Shown here piece after piece: positions 8,490 through 16,403 of a DNA stretch of 64,000 nucleotides (the first letter of the stretch is position 1; the number at the start of each line of letters is the position of its first letter). Origin of the DNA: Halothiobacillus sp045689735 (GTDB lineage: Bacteria; Pseudomonadota; Gammaproteobacteria; Halothiobacillales; Halothiobacillaceae); assembly GCF_045689735.1 (NCBI RefSeq), contig NZ_CP142685.1, forward strand, positions 124,001 to 188,000, written 5' to 3'. The translations under genes and the position numbers were made by a program. The notes under the pieces were generated by a model. It made no database searches. It was not told the origin of the DNA and was given only the letters and a program-made list of their open reading frames with translations.

Positions 8490-9377
8490 TCAGCCCCGGA
8501 TCAGGGTGCCGACGCCCTTGTCGGTCAGCAGTTCCAGCAGCACGGCGTGCGGCACCCGGCCATCGATGATCTGCACGGTTTTCACCCCGCCGCGCACCGC
8601 ATCCAGCGCGAAATCGATCTTCGGCAACATGCCGCCGTAGATGGTGCCGTTGTCGATCAGGCTCTGCACATCGCGCGCTGAAAGCCCGGTCAATAACTTG
8701 CCTTCTTTGTCGAGCACGCCCGGGGTATTGGTCAGCAGTAATAATTTTTCGGCGCCGAGCACCTGGGCGATTTTGCTGGCGACGACATCGGCGTTGATGT
8801 TGTACGCCTCACCATCCTCCCCCACGCCGATCGGGGCGATGACGGGAATGAAGTCTTTGCGTTCCAGCACATGCAGAATCGAGGGGTCGATGCTGGCGAC
8901 TTCGCCGACATGGCCGATGTCGATGATTTCTGGCTCCTGCATCTCCGGTGTTTTATGGGTCATCTTCAGCTTGCGCGCCCGCACGAGCCCGGCGTCGCGC
9001 CCGGTGAGGCCGACGGCGCGCCCGCCGTGGCGGTTGATGAGCGCGACGATGTCTTTGTTGACGAGGCCGCCCAGTACCATTTGCACCACATCCATTGTTT
9101 CGCGGTCGGTGACGCGCATGCCTTGCACGAACTCGCCCTGCTTGCCGAGTTTTTCGAGCAACTGGTTGATTTGCGGCCCGCCGCCGTGTACCACGACCGG
9201 GTCAATGCCCACCTGCTTGAGCAGCACGATGTCGCGGGCGAAGGCATCTTGCAGGGCTTCGTCGATCATGGCGTTGCCGCCAAATTTAATCACGATGGTT
9301 TTGTCGAACAGCCGCTGGATGTACGGCAGGGCTTCCATCAAAACTTCAGCGGTAACGGCCGGGGCGTGGTGCGTCAT
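8490..9377 (-). CDS. argB: Acetylglutamate kinase
   Basis: 295 residues from the ATG at 9377, which has an AAGGA box eight bases upstream. It catalyses ATP-dependent phosphorylation of N-acetylglutamate, the second step of arginine synthesis. Family motifs are visible: KTIVIKFGGNAM at the N-terminus (phosphate-binding Lys and Gly-Gly), VVHGGGPQIN (substrate binding), and near the C-terminus NADVVASKIAQVLGAEKLLLLTNTPGVL and GGMLPKID. The gene is third in a minus-strand group coaBC-dut-argB. In pseudomonads the related order is dfp-dut-algC-argB; algC is absent here. The frame is open upstream of 9377, but that part overlaps dut and is unrelated. Confidence 0.96.
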   Translation of the reverse strand: MTHHAPAVTAEVLMEALPYIQRLFDKTIVIKFGGNAMIDEALQDAFARDIVLLKQVGIDPVVVHGGGPQINQLLEKLGKQGEFVQGMRVTDRETMDVVQMVLGGLVNKDIVALINRHGGRAVGLTGRDAGLVRARKLKMTHKTPEMQEPEIIDIGHVGEVASIDPSILHVLERKDFIPVIAPIGVGEDGEAYNINADVVASKIAQVLGAEKLLLLTNTPGVLDKEGKLLTGLSARDVQSLIDNGTIYGGMLPKIDFALDAVRGGVKTVQIIDGRVPHAVLLELLTDKGVGTLIRG

Positions 9378-9409
9378 GGGGGATTCCTTCAGGCAAAAAG
9401 GCAGTCGAA

Positions 9410-9865
9410 TCAATGGCGGCCGGTATGGCCGAAGCCGCCGGTGCCGCGATGGCTGGGCGTGAATTCGGAGACGGTGTCGAAGGCGACCTGTACCACCGGC
9501 ACCACCACGAGTTGGGCGATGCGTTCGCCGATCTCGATGGTGAAGGGTGTCTGGCTGCGGTTCCACACCGAGACGAAGAGCTGGCCTTGGTAATCTGAGT
9601 CGATCAGCCCGACGAGATTGCCCAGCACGATGCCGTGCTTATGGCCGAGCCCCGAGCGCGGCAGGATGATAGCCGCCAGCCCCGGATCAGCGAGATGCAC
9701 GGCCATGCCGGTGGGGATGAGTTCGGTTTGTCCTGGAGCCAGGGTGAGCGGTTCGGTCAGGCAGGCGCGAAGATCAAGCCCGGCTGAACCTGCGGTGGTG
9801 TAATCCGGCCTTGGGATTTCCTGACCTAGGCGCGGGTCGAGCCATTTGACTTCGATACGGTGCAT
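9410..9865 (-). CDS. dut: dUTP diphosphatase (dUTPase)
   Basis: 151 residues, normal for the trimeric dUTPase. It hydrolyses dUTP to dUMP and pyrophosphate, keeping uracil out of DNA and feeding dTMP synthesis. The conserved motifs are present in order: AGSAGLDLRA (motif 1), PRSGLGHKHGI (motif 2), GNLVGLIDSDYQGQL (motif 3 with catalytic Asp), ERIAQLVVVPV (motif 4) and the flexible C-terminal RGTGGFGHTG (motif 5). It starts ten bases after coaBC and precedes argB. Confidence 0.96.
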   Translation of the reverse strand: MHRIEVKWLDPRLGQEIPRPDYTTAGSAGLDLRACLTEPLTLAPGQTELIPTGMAVHLADPGLAAIILPRSGLGHKHGIVLGNLVGLIDSDYQGQLFVSVWNRSQTPFTIEIGERIAQLVVVPVVQVAFDTVSEFTPSHRGTGGFGHTGRH

Positions 9866-9875
9866 GGCGTGTCCT

Positions 9876-11075
9876 TCAATTGGTTTGGCGGCAGTGTGCG
9901 ATCCGCTCGATCAGCTGCCTGGCGAGGGTGGTTTTCGGCGCAGAGGGTAACGCCTGCTGCCCGCCCGCCCAACGAACCCACAGCGCGTTGTCGTCCTGCT
10001 CGAACCCCTGTCCGTCGCCGACCCAGTTGGCGCAGATCATATCGAGATTCTTGGCCAGCCGCTTGGCTTCTGCCTGCGCGTGCAAGTCGTCGGTTTCGGC
10101 AGCAAACCCCACCACGAACGGGCGGTTGGGGCGCGTGGCGACTTCGTGAATGATGTCCGGGTTTTTCACCAGGGTGAGCGTCAGGGTATTGGTGTCGGGC
10201 GTTTTTTTGAGCTTGTGAGTGGCTGGGGTTTCGACCCGGTAATCGGCCACGGCGGCCGCACCGATGAAGAGATCCATCGAGGTTTCCGCTGCCACCGCCG
10301 CCTGCATCTGCAGGGCCGTATCGACCGGCACGCGCCGGACACCGGCGGGCGTGGGCAGGGCGTGCGCGGTGCTGATCAGCGTGACAGTCGCGCCGGTGCG
10401 GGCGGCCGCCTCGGCGAGCGCATGCCCCATTTTGCCGGAGGAACGGTTAGCGATGAACCGCACCGGGTCGATGGGCTCGCGCGTGCCGCCGGCGGTCACC
10501 ACGATCTGCTGGCCGCGCCAGTCGATGGCCGAATGGGGGCGCTGCAGCAGGCGGGCTGCGAGTTCCTCGGGTTCGAGCAGACGACCAGGCCCCACCTCCC
10601 CGCAAGCTTGGCCGCCGGCCGCCGGTGCCCAGATTTCCACCCCGCGCGCGCGCAGTGTGCCGAGATTCGCTTGCACCGCTTGATGCAACCACATCTGCTG
10701 ATTCATGGCCGGTGCCAGAATCACGGGCGCAGTGGTGGCCAGAATCAGGGTGCTGAGCAAATCATCGGCCATGCCTGCGGCCAGACGGGCGATCAAACCC
10801 GCCGATGCGGGCGCGACCAGTATCGTATCGGCCCAGCGCGCCAGCGCAATGTGATCCATCCCGGCTTCCGCCTCCGGGTCGAAGAGCGCGCTGCGCACCG
10901 GATGACCACTAACGGCCTGCAGGCTGAGCGGCGTGACGAAAGCCTGCGCTGATTCGGTGAGCACCACCCGCACTTCCGCCCCGGCCTCTACCAAGCGACG
11001 CACCAGAATGATGGCTTTGTAGGCTGCGATGCTGCCGCTGATACCGAGTAATACACGCATGTTTTTTGCCGTCAT
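9876..11075 (-). CDS. coaBC: Bifunctional phosphopantothenoylcysteine decarboxylase/synthetase
   Basis: About 399 residues. CoaB joins 4'-phosphopantothenate with cysteine and CoaC decarboxylates the product, giving 4'-phosphopantetheine for coenzyme A. The N-terminal flavoprotein half starts RVLLGISGSIAAYK and includes ALARWADTILVAPASAGLIARLA and APAMNQQMW (CoaC PxMNxxMW-type motif). The C-terminal half starts VTAGGTREPIDPVRFIANRSSGKMG, the CoaB nucleotide-binding region. I use the ATG at 11075; a GTG directly before it (11078) and an ATG at 11060 are alternatives. It is divergent from the thioredoxin-like gene, with a dyad TACACT-CGC-AGTGTA at 11094-11108 between them. Confidence 0.95.
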   Translation of the reverse strand: MTAKNMRVLLGISGSIAAYKAIILVRRLVEAGAEVRVVLTESAQAFVTPLSLQAVSGHPVRSALFDPEAEAGMDHIALARWADTILVAPASAGLIARLAAGMADDLLSTLILATTAPVILAPAMNQQMWLHQAVQANLGTLRARGVEIWAPAAGGQACGEVGPGRLLEPEELAARLLQRPHSAIDWRGQQIVVTAGGTREPIDPVRFIANRSSGKMGHALAEAAARTGATVTLISTAHALPTPAGVRRVPVDTALQMQAAVAAETSMDLFIGAAAVADYRVETPATHKLKKTPDTNTLTLTLVKNPDIIHEVATRPNRPFVVGFAAETDDLHAQAEAKRLAKNLDMICANWVGDGQGFEQDDNALWVRWAGGQQALPSAPKTTLARQLIERIAHCRQTN

Positions 11076-11143
11076 CACCAGGGGGATTTTCGTTACACTC
11101 GCAGTGTATCAGCCTAACCTGTTCGCCGTGATGATCGACCCTG

Positions 11144-11698
11144 ATGACTAACACTGCGCCGCAAAATCCCCTACCCGCTGCCCGGCCGCGCCGTAAATGG
11201 TGGCGGTGGGCTCTGGAGCTTGGCATTTTTATCGGCGCACTCTGGGCCGTGCGGGCGTATATGGCGCCGGCGGTGCCGGTGGCGTTCACCGAGGCGCCAA
11301 TCCCCGCGATTGCTGCGCCGCTGGTCAATCAAGCGGGCTTGATGGCGCTGGCAGACCCCAGACAACCCACCCTGCTGGTGTTCTGGGCGACCTGGTGCGG
11401 CGTGTGTCATGTGGAGTTGCCCTGGATCGCCGGACTCGCCAAAACGCATCGGGTCGTCACCATCGCGCTGGATTCCGGTGATTCGGCGGCGGTGCGGGCG
11501 TATCTTGCGCAGGCCGGCTTATCGGATTTGCCGGTCATCAACGACCCCGATGGGTCATTGGCTCGGCAGTTTGGCGTGACGGTGACCCCCACGCTGCTCT
11601 TTCTGGCCCCCGGCGGGCGGGTGGTCACCGCAGAAACTGGGCTGACCAGCTCCTGGGGCATCCGGTTGCGTTTGTGGTATGCAGGATGGCATTCATGA
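11144..11698 (+). CDS. Membrane-anchored thioredoxin-like protein disulfide oxidoreductase
   Basis: 184 residues: a basic N-terminus, one membrane anchor (residues ~20-42) and a periplasmic thioredoxin fold of the TlpA/ScsD type. The active site WATWCGVCHVELPW carries the CxxC redox pair, and the cis-proline region is VTPTLLF. Such proteins handle disulfide exchange in the periplasm, for example reducing cysteines before cytochrome c assembly or protecting against copper-induced oxidation. Which partner it serves cannot be read from the neighbours. Its stop codon overlaps the start of the downstream cyclase gene (ATGA), indicating co-translation. Confidence 0.85.
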   Translation: MTNTAPQNPLPAARPRRKWWRWALELGIFIGALWAVRAYMAPAVPVAFTEAPIPAIAAPLVNQAGLMALADPRQPTLLVFWATWCGVCHVELPWIAGLAKTHRVVTIALDSGDSAAVRAYLAQAGLSDLPVINDPDGSLARQFGVTVTPTLLFLAPGGRVVTAETGLTSSWGIRLRLWYAGWHS

Positions 11699-12726
11699 TC
11701 AACATCGATACGGTACTCGACCGACTGATGGATGCGGTCGAGCATCAAACGGGGCTGGAGTCTCTGGTGCGGCCCTTGCTGACTCTGTTTGAAGAAATCA
11801 CCGGGATGGAGTCGATCTATTTAACCCGGATCGACTGGCAATCGCGCGAACAGCAGGTCATCTTCGCACGCAACCCGCAACAGCAGTTCGCGATCCCGGA
11901 AGGCATCACGGTGCCGCTGGCCGATACACTCTGTGACCGTGCCATTCAAGAGCAGCACTTTCTGGAAACCGATGTGGCGAAGCATTGGCCGGATTCTGCC
12001 CCGGCGCAAGCGCTGGGGATTCGAACCTACTTCTCGACTCCCGTCATGAGCCCGCCCGAGCAGATTTTCGGCACCCTGTGTGCCGCGAGCCCGCGCGAGG
12101 TGCATCCCTCGCCGACCAGCCTGAAACTGCTGAAACTGGCGGGCGATCTGATCAGTGGCACGCTGGAGCGGGAGCGCCTGCTCCGCCAGCTGGCGGCGGA
12201 TAGCCAAACCCTCGGCCAGTTTGCGCTGACCGATCCCTTGACTGAATTACCCAATCGGCGGGCGTTGATGCGGACGCTGTCGCGTGATCTCGCCAAGGCG
12301 CGGCGGCTGGGACTGGTCTGTCTGGTATTGTTCGTCGATCTGGATGGCTTCAAGCAGATCAACGATATCTACGGCCATGTGGCCGGTGACCGGTTCTTAC
12401 AATTATTTGCGCACCGCCTGATGCAGGGCCTTCGGGCGGGTGATTTCGTTGGCCGGTTTGGCGGCGATGAGTTTGTCATCAGCACACTGCTGGATGCGGA
12501 GACGCCAGATGCTGCGCAGGCCGAAGCCGTGGGATTGGTGGCGCGTCTCAGTCAGATGACTCGGGGCGCGTTTGATCTGGATTCGGTCGTCATCGACTAT
12601 CCGGGGGCGAGTATTGGTCAGGCACTGGTTTGGCCAGATGCGGCTGAAGAGTCGGCGGAGCAAGTGATCAGCCGGGCAGATGAAGCCATGTATGCGGTGA
12701 AAAAGCAGCGCCGGAGTGGGCGCTGA
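11695..12726 (+). CDS. GAF-GGDEF diguanylate cyclase
   Basis: 343 residues. The N-terminal half (about 20-155) is a GAF sensor domain. The C-terminal half (about 170-340) is a GGDEF domain with LTDPLTELPNRRAL at its start, the metal-binding segment FVDLDGFKQINDIYGH and an intact RFGGDEFV active site. It should make cyclic di-GMP from two GTP. No RxxD product-inhibition site is obvious before the active loop. There is no membrane helix, so the signal is cytosolic or delivered by the upstream redox protein. The start chosen overlaps the thioredoxin-like gene by four bases; a start at 11674 would add seven residues. Confidence 0.92.
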   Translation: MINIDTVLDRLMDAVEHQTGLESLVRPLLTLFEEITGMESIYLTRIDWQSREQQVIFARNPQQQFAIPEGITVPLADTLCDRAIQEQHFLETDVAKHWPDSAPAQALGIRTYFSTPVMSPPEQIFGTLCAASPREVHPSPTSLKLLKLAGDLISGTLERERLLRQLAADSQTLGQFALTDPLTELPNRRALMRTLSRDLAKARRLGLVCLVLFVDLDGFKQINDIYGHVAGDRFLQLFAHRLMQGLRAGDFVGRFGGDEFVISTLLDAETPDAAQAEAVGLVARLSQMTRGAFDLDSVVIDYPGASIGQALVWPDAAEESAEQVISRADEAMYAVKKQRRSGR

Positions 12727-12852
12727 ACAACAGGAGCGGGGTGGGCAGGTGACGCCTACCCCATCGCATGGCATTCGGGTTGCCCCGAAATGCCGCCATC
12801 CGTGGCGCGATTCGATGGTCAGCGGCCGGGAAGCCGCCGAGCGAACGCGGGT

Positions 12853-12890
12853 TAACAGGCCGTTGGAAAACTCTTTCCAACGGCCTGTTA
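12853..12890. terminator. Long hairpin containing the porin stop codon (repeat family member)
   Basis: A perfect 17-bp inverted repeat, TAACAGGCCGTTGGAAA paired with its complement across a four-base loop. The right arm ends in the TTA that is the stop codon of the minus-strand porin gene. The same hairpin sequence recurs at 16365-16403, 22329-22368 and, degenerate, 58215-58242, each time holding a stop codon. It probably acts as a 3' end or mRNA-stabilising structure, possibly bidirectional, since the cyclase gene converges from the other side. Confidence 0.7.
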
Positions 12891-14183
12891 GAACTGCGCC
12901 GTGACTTGGACGGCCAATAATCCCTTCACCTCCTTGAGCTGATTGTTATTGGCCACGGATAGGGCGCTGAAATCCCGGTTGGCGTAGTTGACGGTGACCC
13001 GGGTTTGTGGGGTGAAGTGATACTGCACTCCCGCAGTCCAGGTGTTGAATGTGCTTTGGGTGGGTTGATTCAGATTACGGGTATAGGTGTCATACCGTAA
13101 ATCTAGCTCCCAGCGGGAATTGGGGATAAACCACCCCCCTTCGACATAGCCCCCATGTGCCTTGAAATTGTTAAAGAGATTCTGTGGATTTTGTGCGCCC
13201 TGGTAAATCAGTCCGTTGCCCCACATGTACTCCGTGGTCAGGCGGAAGGGGCGTTTCAGATAGGTGATGCCCGCACCGTAACGAATACGATCCTGTGATT
13301 GTGTTGCGTTGTAGGCATCGTGACGCTGACCGCCTTGGTACCAGGCAAAGCCTTTCAGGCTCGGGCTCATCGGGCCCTTGTTCTTTTGATCGAATAAGTA
13401 GGCACTCGACCAGTACAGATAGACATCGGGGCGCCCGTTGCTCTCGCCAAGCTGTACCCCGCGACCGCTGCCGAGCATCACGGCATAGGTGTGCTCAAAG
13501 GCACCGACATCGAACGCATCAAATACTTGTACCCCCGTGTCCCGAAAGCCATTTGCTGGTTGAGAAAAACCATTCATATCCGCATTTGGCGTGGTTTGCG
13601 GGGGGATGTTGCGGTCGGTTGCGCTGGGGTAACGCTCCAGCAACAGTTGATTGGTGACGGTGGTGTAGTTGATGTAATTCAGGGTTTTGATTCCCTGCAA
13701 GCCTTCTTCGGCGCCTGGGTATTTGAACAAACCTAAGCGTAGTCGAGCGCCCGGAATGTAACTGAGGGTGACGCTGGCGTCGCTCAGGCGGGGGCGGTAT
13801 TCCCCATAACGGCCTCCATTGGTAATGGAGTTGTTACCAAAATCGGCCATCAAAAAATAATTCACCCGGTTATCGAACGGGAATGGGGCACCGCGAACGC
13901 CCACGCGGGCGCGTAGGATGTTGAAGCTGGACTGTCCATCTAAATTTGGGCCAATCAGCTTGGGAGGCACATATTTCCCCGCGAAAGGTTCGCTGAAATC
14001 TTTTTGATAAGTGGGCTGAATAAAGCCGAAAAACTGAGCTTTGGGGGCAATGCCGGGCTGCTCGGTGCCTTGCAGCATGATCCAGTTGGCGGCCTGAACC
14101 GGGAGACAAGCGCTGCACAAAATGCCGACAATACCGAGGCTGAGCCAGCGGCGTTGACCGCTGGTCTGGGATAGGTTTTTCAT
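12888..14183 (-). CDS. Outer-membrane porin, phosphate-selective porin (OprO/OprP)-like
   Basis: 431 residues with a signal peptide (residues 1-32, GIVGILCSACLPVQA). The mature chain has alternating beta-strand periodicity, many aromatic residues at strand ends and a terminal phenylalanine (LAVQVTAQF), the outer-membrane assembly signal. Phrases such as RARVGVRGAPFPFDNRVNYFLMADFG and RLRLGLFKYPG resemble the OprO/OprP porin group, though the substrate cannot be inferred. It lies 39 bases after the DsrE-like gene on the same strand and is preceded by GGAG, so the two are probably one transcript facing the ECF sigma operon. Confidence 0.8.
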   Translation of the reverse strand: MKNLSQTSGQRRWLSLGIVGILCSACLPVQAANWIMLQGTEQPGIAPKAQFFGFIQPTYQKDFSEPFAGKYVPPKLIGPNLDGQSSFNILRARVGVRGAPFPFDNRVNYFLMADFGNNSITNGGRYGEYRPRLSDASVTLSYIPGARLRLGLFKYPGAEEGLQGIKTLNYINYTTVTNQLLLERYPSATDRNIPPQTTPNADMNGFSQPANGFRDTGVQVFDAFDVGAFEHTYAVMLGSGRGVQLGESNGRPDVYLYWSSAYLFDQKNKGPMSPSLKGFAWYQGGQRHDAYNATQSQDRIRYGAGITYLKRPFRLTTEYMWGNGLIYQGAQNPQNLFNNFKAHGGYVEGGWFIPNSRWELDLRYDTYTRNLNQPTQSTFNTWTAGVQYHFTPQTRVTVNYANRDFSALSVANNNQLKEVKGLLAVQVTAQF

Positions 14184-14222
14184 GATAAATCTCCGCGAAG
14201 GGGTTATTCCATTGGGTGAAGG

Positions 14223-14714
14223 TCAGGGTCGATCAATGAAATAGCCGGCTTTTGAAAGCTCGTACAGTCGAACGATTCCGGCGGGGGTCGTGCGGGCGAC
14301 CGCAATGAGCTCAAGCGGATGGCCGAGGGTTTTTTCCATGGCCTGCATCGAGTTTTGGCAGGCAGAAAAGCGCACGCCATCGCTGGCGAGTGCGTCAATC
14401 TGCGGGGCGAGTGCGTTGTCTTTCAGCAGCAACCGCAGCCCGGGGCCCAAGGCAACCACCTCCAAATCAACATTGTCGGCGCCGTAGTATTTGATGAGAT
14501 TACGGGCGACATTGAGCAGAAGCTGTTGCTTGCCGGCATCCGCGTCGGTGATCTGCAAGGCAATATGCTGTTTGGCAAACGGCTTTTCCTGCATCACCTG
14601 TGCGATGGGTTGGGCTGGCGGATTGGACGGAGTCGCGTCTGTGGCGAATACCGCATGGCTTGCAAGCAATAACCCGACGAGTACCGATGAGCGTAACGAG
14701 TGGTTGGTTTTCAT
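14223..14714 (-). CDS. Secreted DsrE/DsrF-like protein
   Basis: 163 residues from an ATG with AAGGA seven bases upstream. Residues 1-25 are a signal peptide (VLVGLLLASHAVFA). The mature domain reads HIALQITDADAGKQQLLLNVARNL and later VRFSACQNSMQAMEK with a single cysteine at 119, the pattern of small DsrE-fold proteins (COG1416-like). DsrE relatives use such a cysteine to bind or pass sulfur, but cytosolic DsrEFH is the characterised case; a periplasmic role is inference. The C-terminal half of the anti-sigma factor at 15510-16256 carries the same VRFxACxNSxxxxEK motif, so the two are probably related and may sense or handle the same compound. Confidence 0.8.
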   Translation of the reverse strand: MKTNHSLRSSVLVGLLLASHAVFATDATPSNPPAQPIAQVMQEKPFAKQHIALQITDADAGKQQLLLNVARNLIKYYGADNVDLEVVALGPGLRLLLKDNALAPQIDALASDGVRFSACQNSMQAMEKTLGHPLELIAVARTTPAGIVRLYELSKAGYFIDRP

Positions 14715-14842
14715 TTTATTTTCCTTTGGTGATCTGGGTGTCGCTGGGAGCCCCACAGCGATACCGCAATGACGGGCGGAGCCGCCGGCCTTAATCCATC
14801 GCATTTTTTGATGGGGATAACGAAGAATTTGTCTCATCCAAT

Positions 14843-14869
14843 GGGAATAAACGCTGCGCATGGCTCGTC
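14843..14869 (+). promoter_or_regulatory. Candidate ECF-type promoter upstream of the sigma/anti-sigma operon
   Basis: GGGAATAAA (14843-14851) and CGTC (14866-14869) are spaced by 14-15 bases, similar to the GGAAnn/CGTC type of promoter used by many ECF sigma factors. It is about 80 bases before the sigma gene start. ECF operons are commonly autoregulated, which makes this a reasonable candidate, but the match is short and unproven. Confidence 0.3.
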
Positions 14870-14946
14870 TTGAGTCATAGGGTGTGAAACGGGGTCGGCT
14901 GCGGTGGACAGGCGGCTAGATTACCCACCGGATCAGGAGAGGGCGT

Positions 14947-15513
14947 TTGAGTATTACCGAACTGTTTTTTGGCCGGCTCGCATTCAACCGGCAATTGCAG
15001 AATCTGCGACCCCGGTTGTATCGCTTGGCCTGTGCCTGGTGTAAGGATCCGTATCTGGCCGATGACCTGGTGCAGGAGGCGATGATTCTGGCGACTCGTC
15101 GCCAAGGGCAGCTGCGTGCGCCGGAACTGCTCGATCGCTGGGTGATCCGGATTCTGGCGAATCGCTGGTTCGACCATTTACGGCAGTTGCATCCCACGGA
15201 AAATCTGGATGAGGTCATGGACTGGATGCCGATGGATGAACGCGACGAGCCCGATCAGGCGCATCGGCGCTCGGAAACCATCGAGCGGGTGCGTGCGGCG
15301 GTCGCGCGGTTGCCGCCCCTGCAGAGGGTGGTGGTCACCCTGGTGGATCTCGAAGAGCTATCGTACAAAGAGGTGGCGGAAGTGTTGGACTTGCCGATGG
15401 GCACGGTCATGAGCCGGCTGGCGCGCGGGCGGGAAAAACTCAAGCAATGGTTGATTGATGAGGCTGATGAGGGGCGACGCGCATCGTCCTGTCGGCTGCG
15501 GAGGGTGCAATGA
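14947..15513 (+). CDS. ECF-family RNA polymerase sigma factor
   Basis: 188 residues beginning at a TTG codon with AGGAGAG eight bases upstream, which decides the start. Region 2 is seen in LYRLACAWCKDPYLADDLVQEAMI and ILANRWFDHLRQ. Region 4 is seen in LPPLQRVVVTLVDLEELSYKEVAEVLDLPMGTVMSRLARGREKLK, a complete helix-turn-helix that recognises the -35 element. Regions 1.1 and 3 are absent, as normal for group 4 factors. The next gene overlaps it by four bases and is a membrane anti-sigma factor. Likely targets are its own operon and perhaps the divergent DsrE-like/porin genes. Confidence 0.93.
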   Translation: MSITELFFGRLAFNRQLQNLRPRLYRLACAWCKDPYLADDLVQEAMILATRRQGQLRAPELLDRWVIRILANRWFDHLRQLHPTENLDEVMDWMPMDERDEPDQAHRRSETIERVRAAVARLPPLQRVVVTLVDLEELSYKEVAEVLDLPMGTVMSRLARGREKLKQWLIDEADEGRRASSCRLRRVQ

Positions 15514-16256
15514 TGATTCAGCGGCCATCGGAACACGCGTCGTCGCTTTCGGCAGAGGAACTCAATGCGTTCGTCGATGATGAGCTCTGCGCGGCGGATC
15601 GCCAGCGGGTGCGAGCCCAGATCAAGGGCGATGCCGCGTTGACCCAGCAGGTGTGCAACCTCGATCAGTTACAGGACTGGGTGCGGGAAGCGTATGCCAC
15701 GCCGCCGTTGCCGCCGCGTCGCCGTGTGCGTCATCGTTTGGTGGGCGCGGTCGCTTGGTTGCCGCTGGCGGCCGCCGCGCTGCTGTTGCTTGGACTGGGC
15801 GGGGTATTCGGCTGGTTGGTTGCCAAAGAAACGCTGCCGATGACCCCGGTCGATGCGCCGGTGACTGCGCAGGCTGCGCCCGCGAGTACCACCGAGGCGA
15901 GGCATATTCTGGTGCGTTGGGGTTCGGATGCGCCGCAAAAGGCGCAGGAATCCTTGGCGATGGTCAAGGCCTTGCTGGCGCAGTCAGCGCATGAGCCTGG
16001 CTTTCGTTTGGAAGTGTTGGCCAATGCCGAAGGCGTCAAACTCTTGAGTACGGCAGATTCGCCTTATGCGGCCGAAATCGCCGATCTCGTCCGACGCTAC
16101 CCGAATGTGCGTTTTTTGGCCTGCGGTAACAGTTTGCAAAATCTGGAAAAATCCGGCCAGCGGCTGCAATTGCTGCCCCATGTCGAGATCACGCCCTCTG
16201 CGGTGGAACAGGTGGCCAGCCGGTTGCGCGAAGGCTGGTCTTACTTGTCGATTTGA
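15510..16256 (+). CDS. Transmembrane anti-sigma factor with periplasmic DsrE-like domain
   Basis: 248 residues. The cytosolic N-terminus (LSAEELNAFVDDELCAADRQRVRAQIK) is a typical anti-sigma domain without the HxxxCxxC zinc motif. One membrane helix spans about residues 80-104. The periplasmic part (about 130-248) contains HILVRWGSDAPQKAQESLAMVKALL and VRFLACGNSLQNLEK with Cys205. This closely matches the motif around Cys119 of the secreted DsrE-like protein encoded divergently. The simplest reading is that a sulfur-binding-type fold was recruited as the sensor releasing the ECF sigma factor. The signal and mechanism (thiol chemistry or proteolysis) are inference. Confidence 0.82.
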   Translation: MMIQRPSEHASSLSAEELNAFVDDELCAADRQRVRAQIKGDAALTQQVCNLDQLQDWVREAYATPPLPPRRRVRHRLVGAVAWLPLAAAALLLLGLGGVFGWLVAKETLPMTPVDAPVTAQAAPASTTEARHILVRWGSDAPQKAQESLAMVKALLAQSAHEPGFRLEVLANAEGVKLLSTADSPYAAEIADLVRRYPNVRFLACGNSLQNLEKSGQRLQLLPHVEITPSAVEQVASRLREGWSYLSI

Positions 16257-16287
16257 GGGGCGGACAGCGACCGGGTTGCCTGTCGCA

Positions 16288-16403
16288 CCGTACGCTCGCT
16301 ACGGCTTAAGGGGATCAATCGCTTAGCGTAATTGATCTTCGTGCAAGCCATCCATGGCTTGCCTTAACAGGCCGTTGAAAAAGAGTTCTTCAACGGCCTG
16401 TTA
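16288..16403. repeat. Intergenic module of four hairpins after the anti-sigma gene
   Basis: Consecutive inverted repeats: CCGTA/TACGG (16288-16304), GATCAAT/ATTGATC (16313-16337), GCAAGCCAT-CC-ATGGCTTGC (16343-16362), and the long TAACAGGCCGTTGAA hairpin (16365-16403), whose right arm ends in the transaldolase stop codon. From GATCTTCG through the left arm of the last hairpin the sequence is practically identical to 22299-22346. It lies between two convergent genes and may terminate both. Confidence 0.75.

Noticed and set aside
14184..14222. GGAATAA motif before the porin resembling the proposed ECF -35 box
   Set aside because: The matching -10 would fall on the ribosome binding site or start codon, leaving no leader; probably coincidence.
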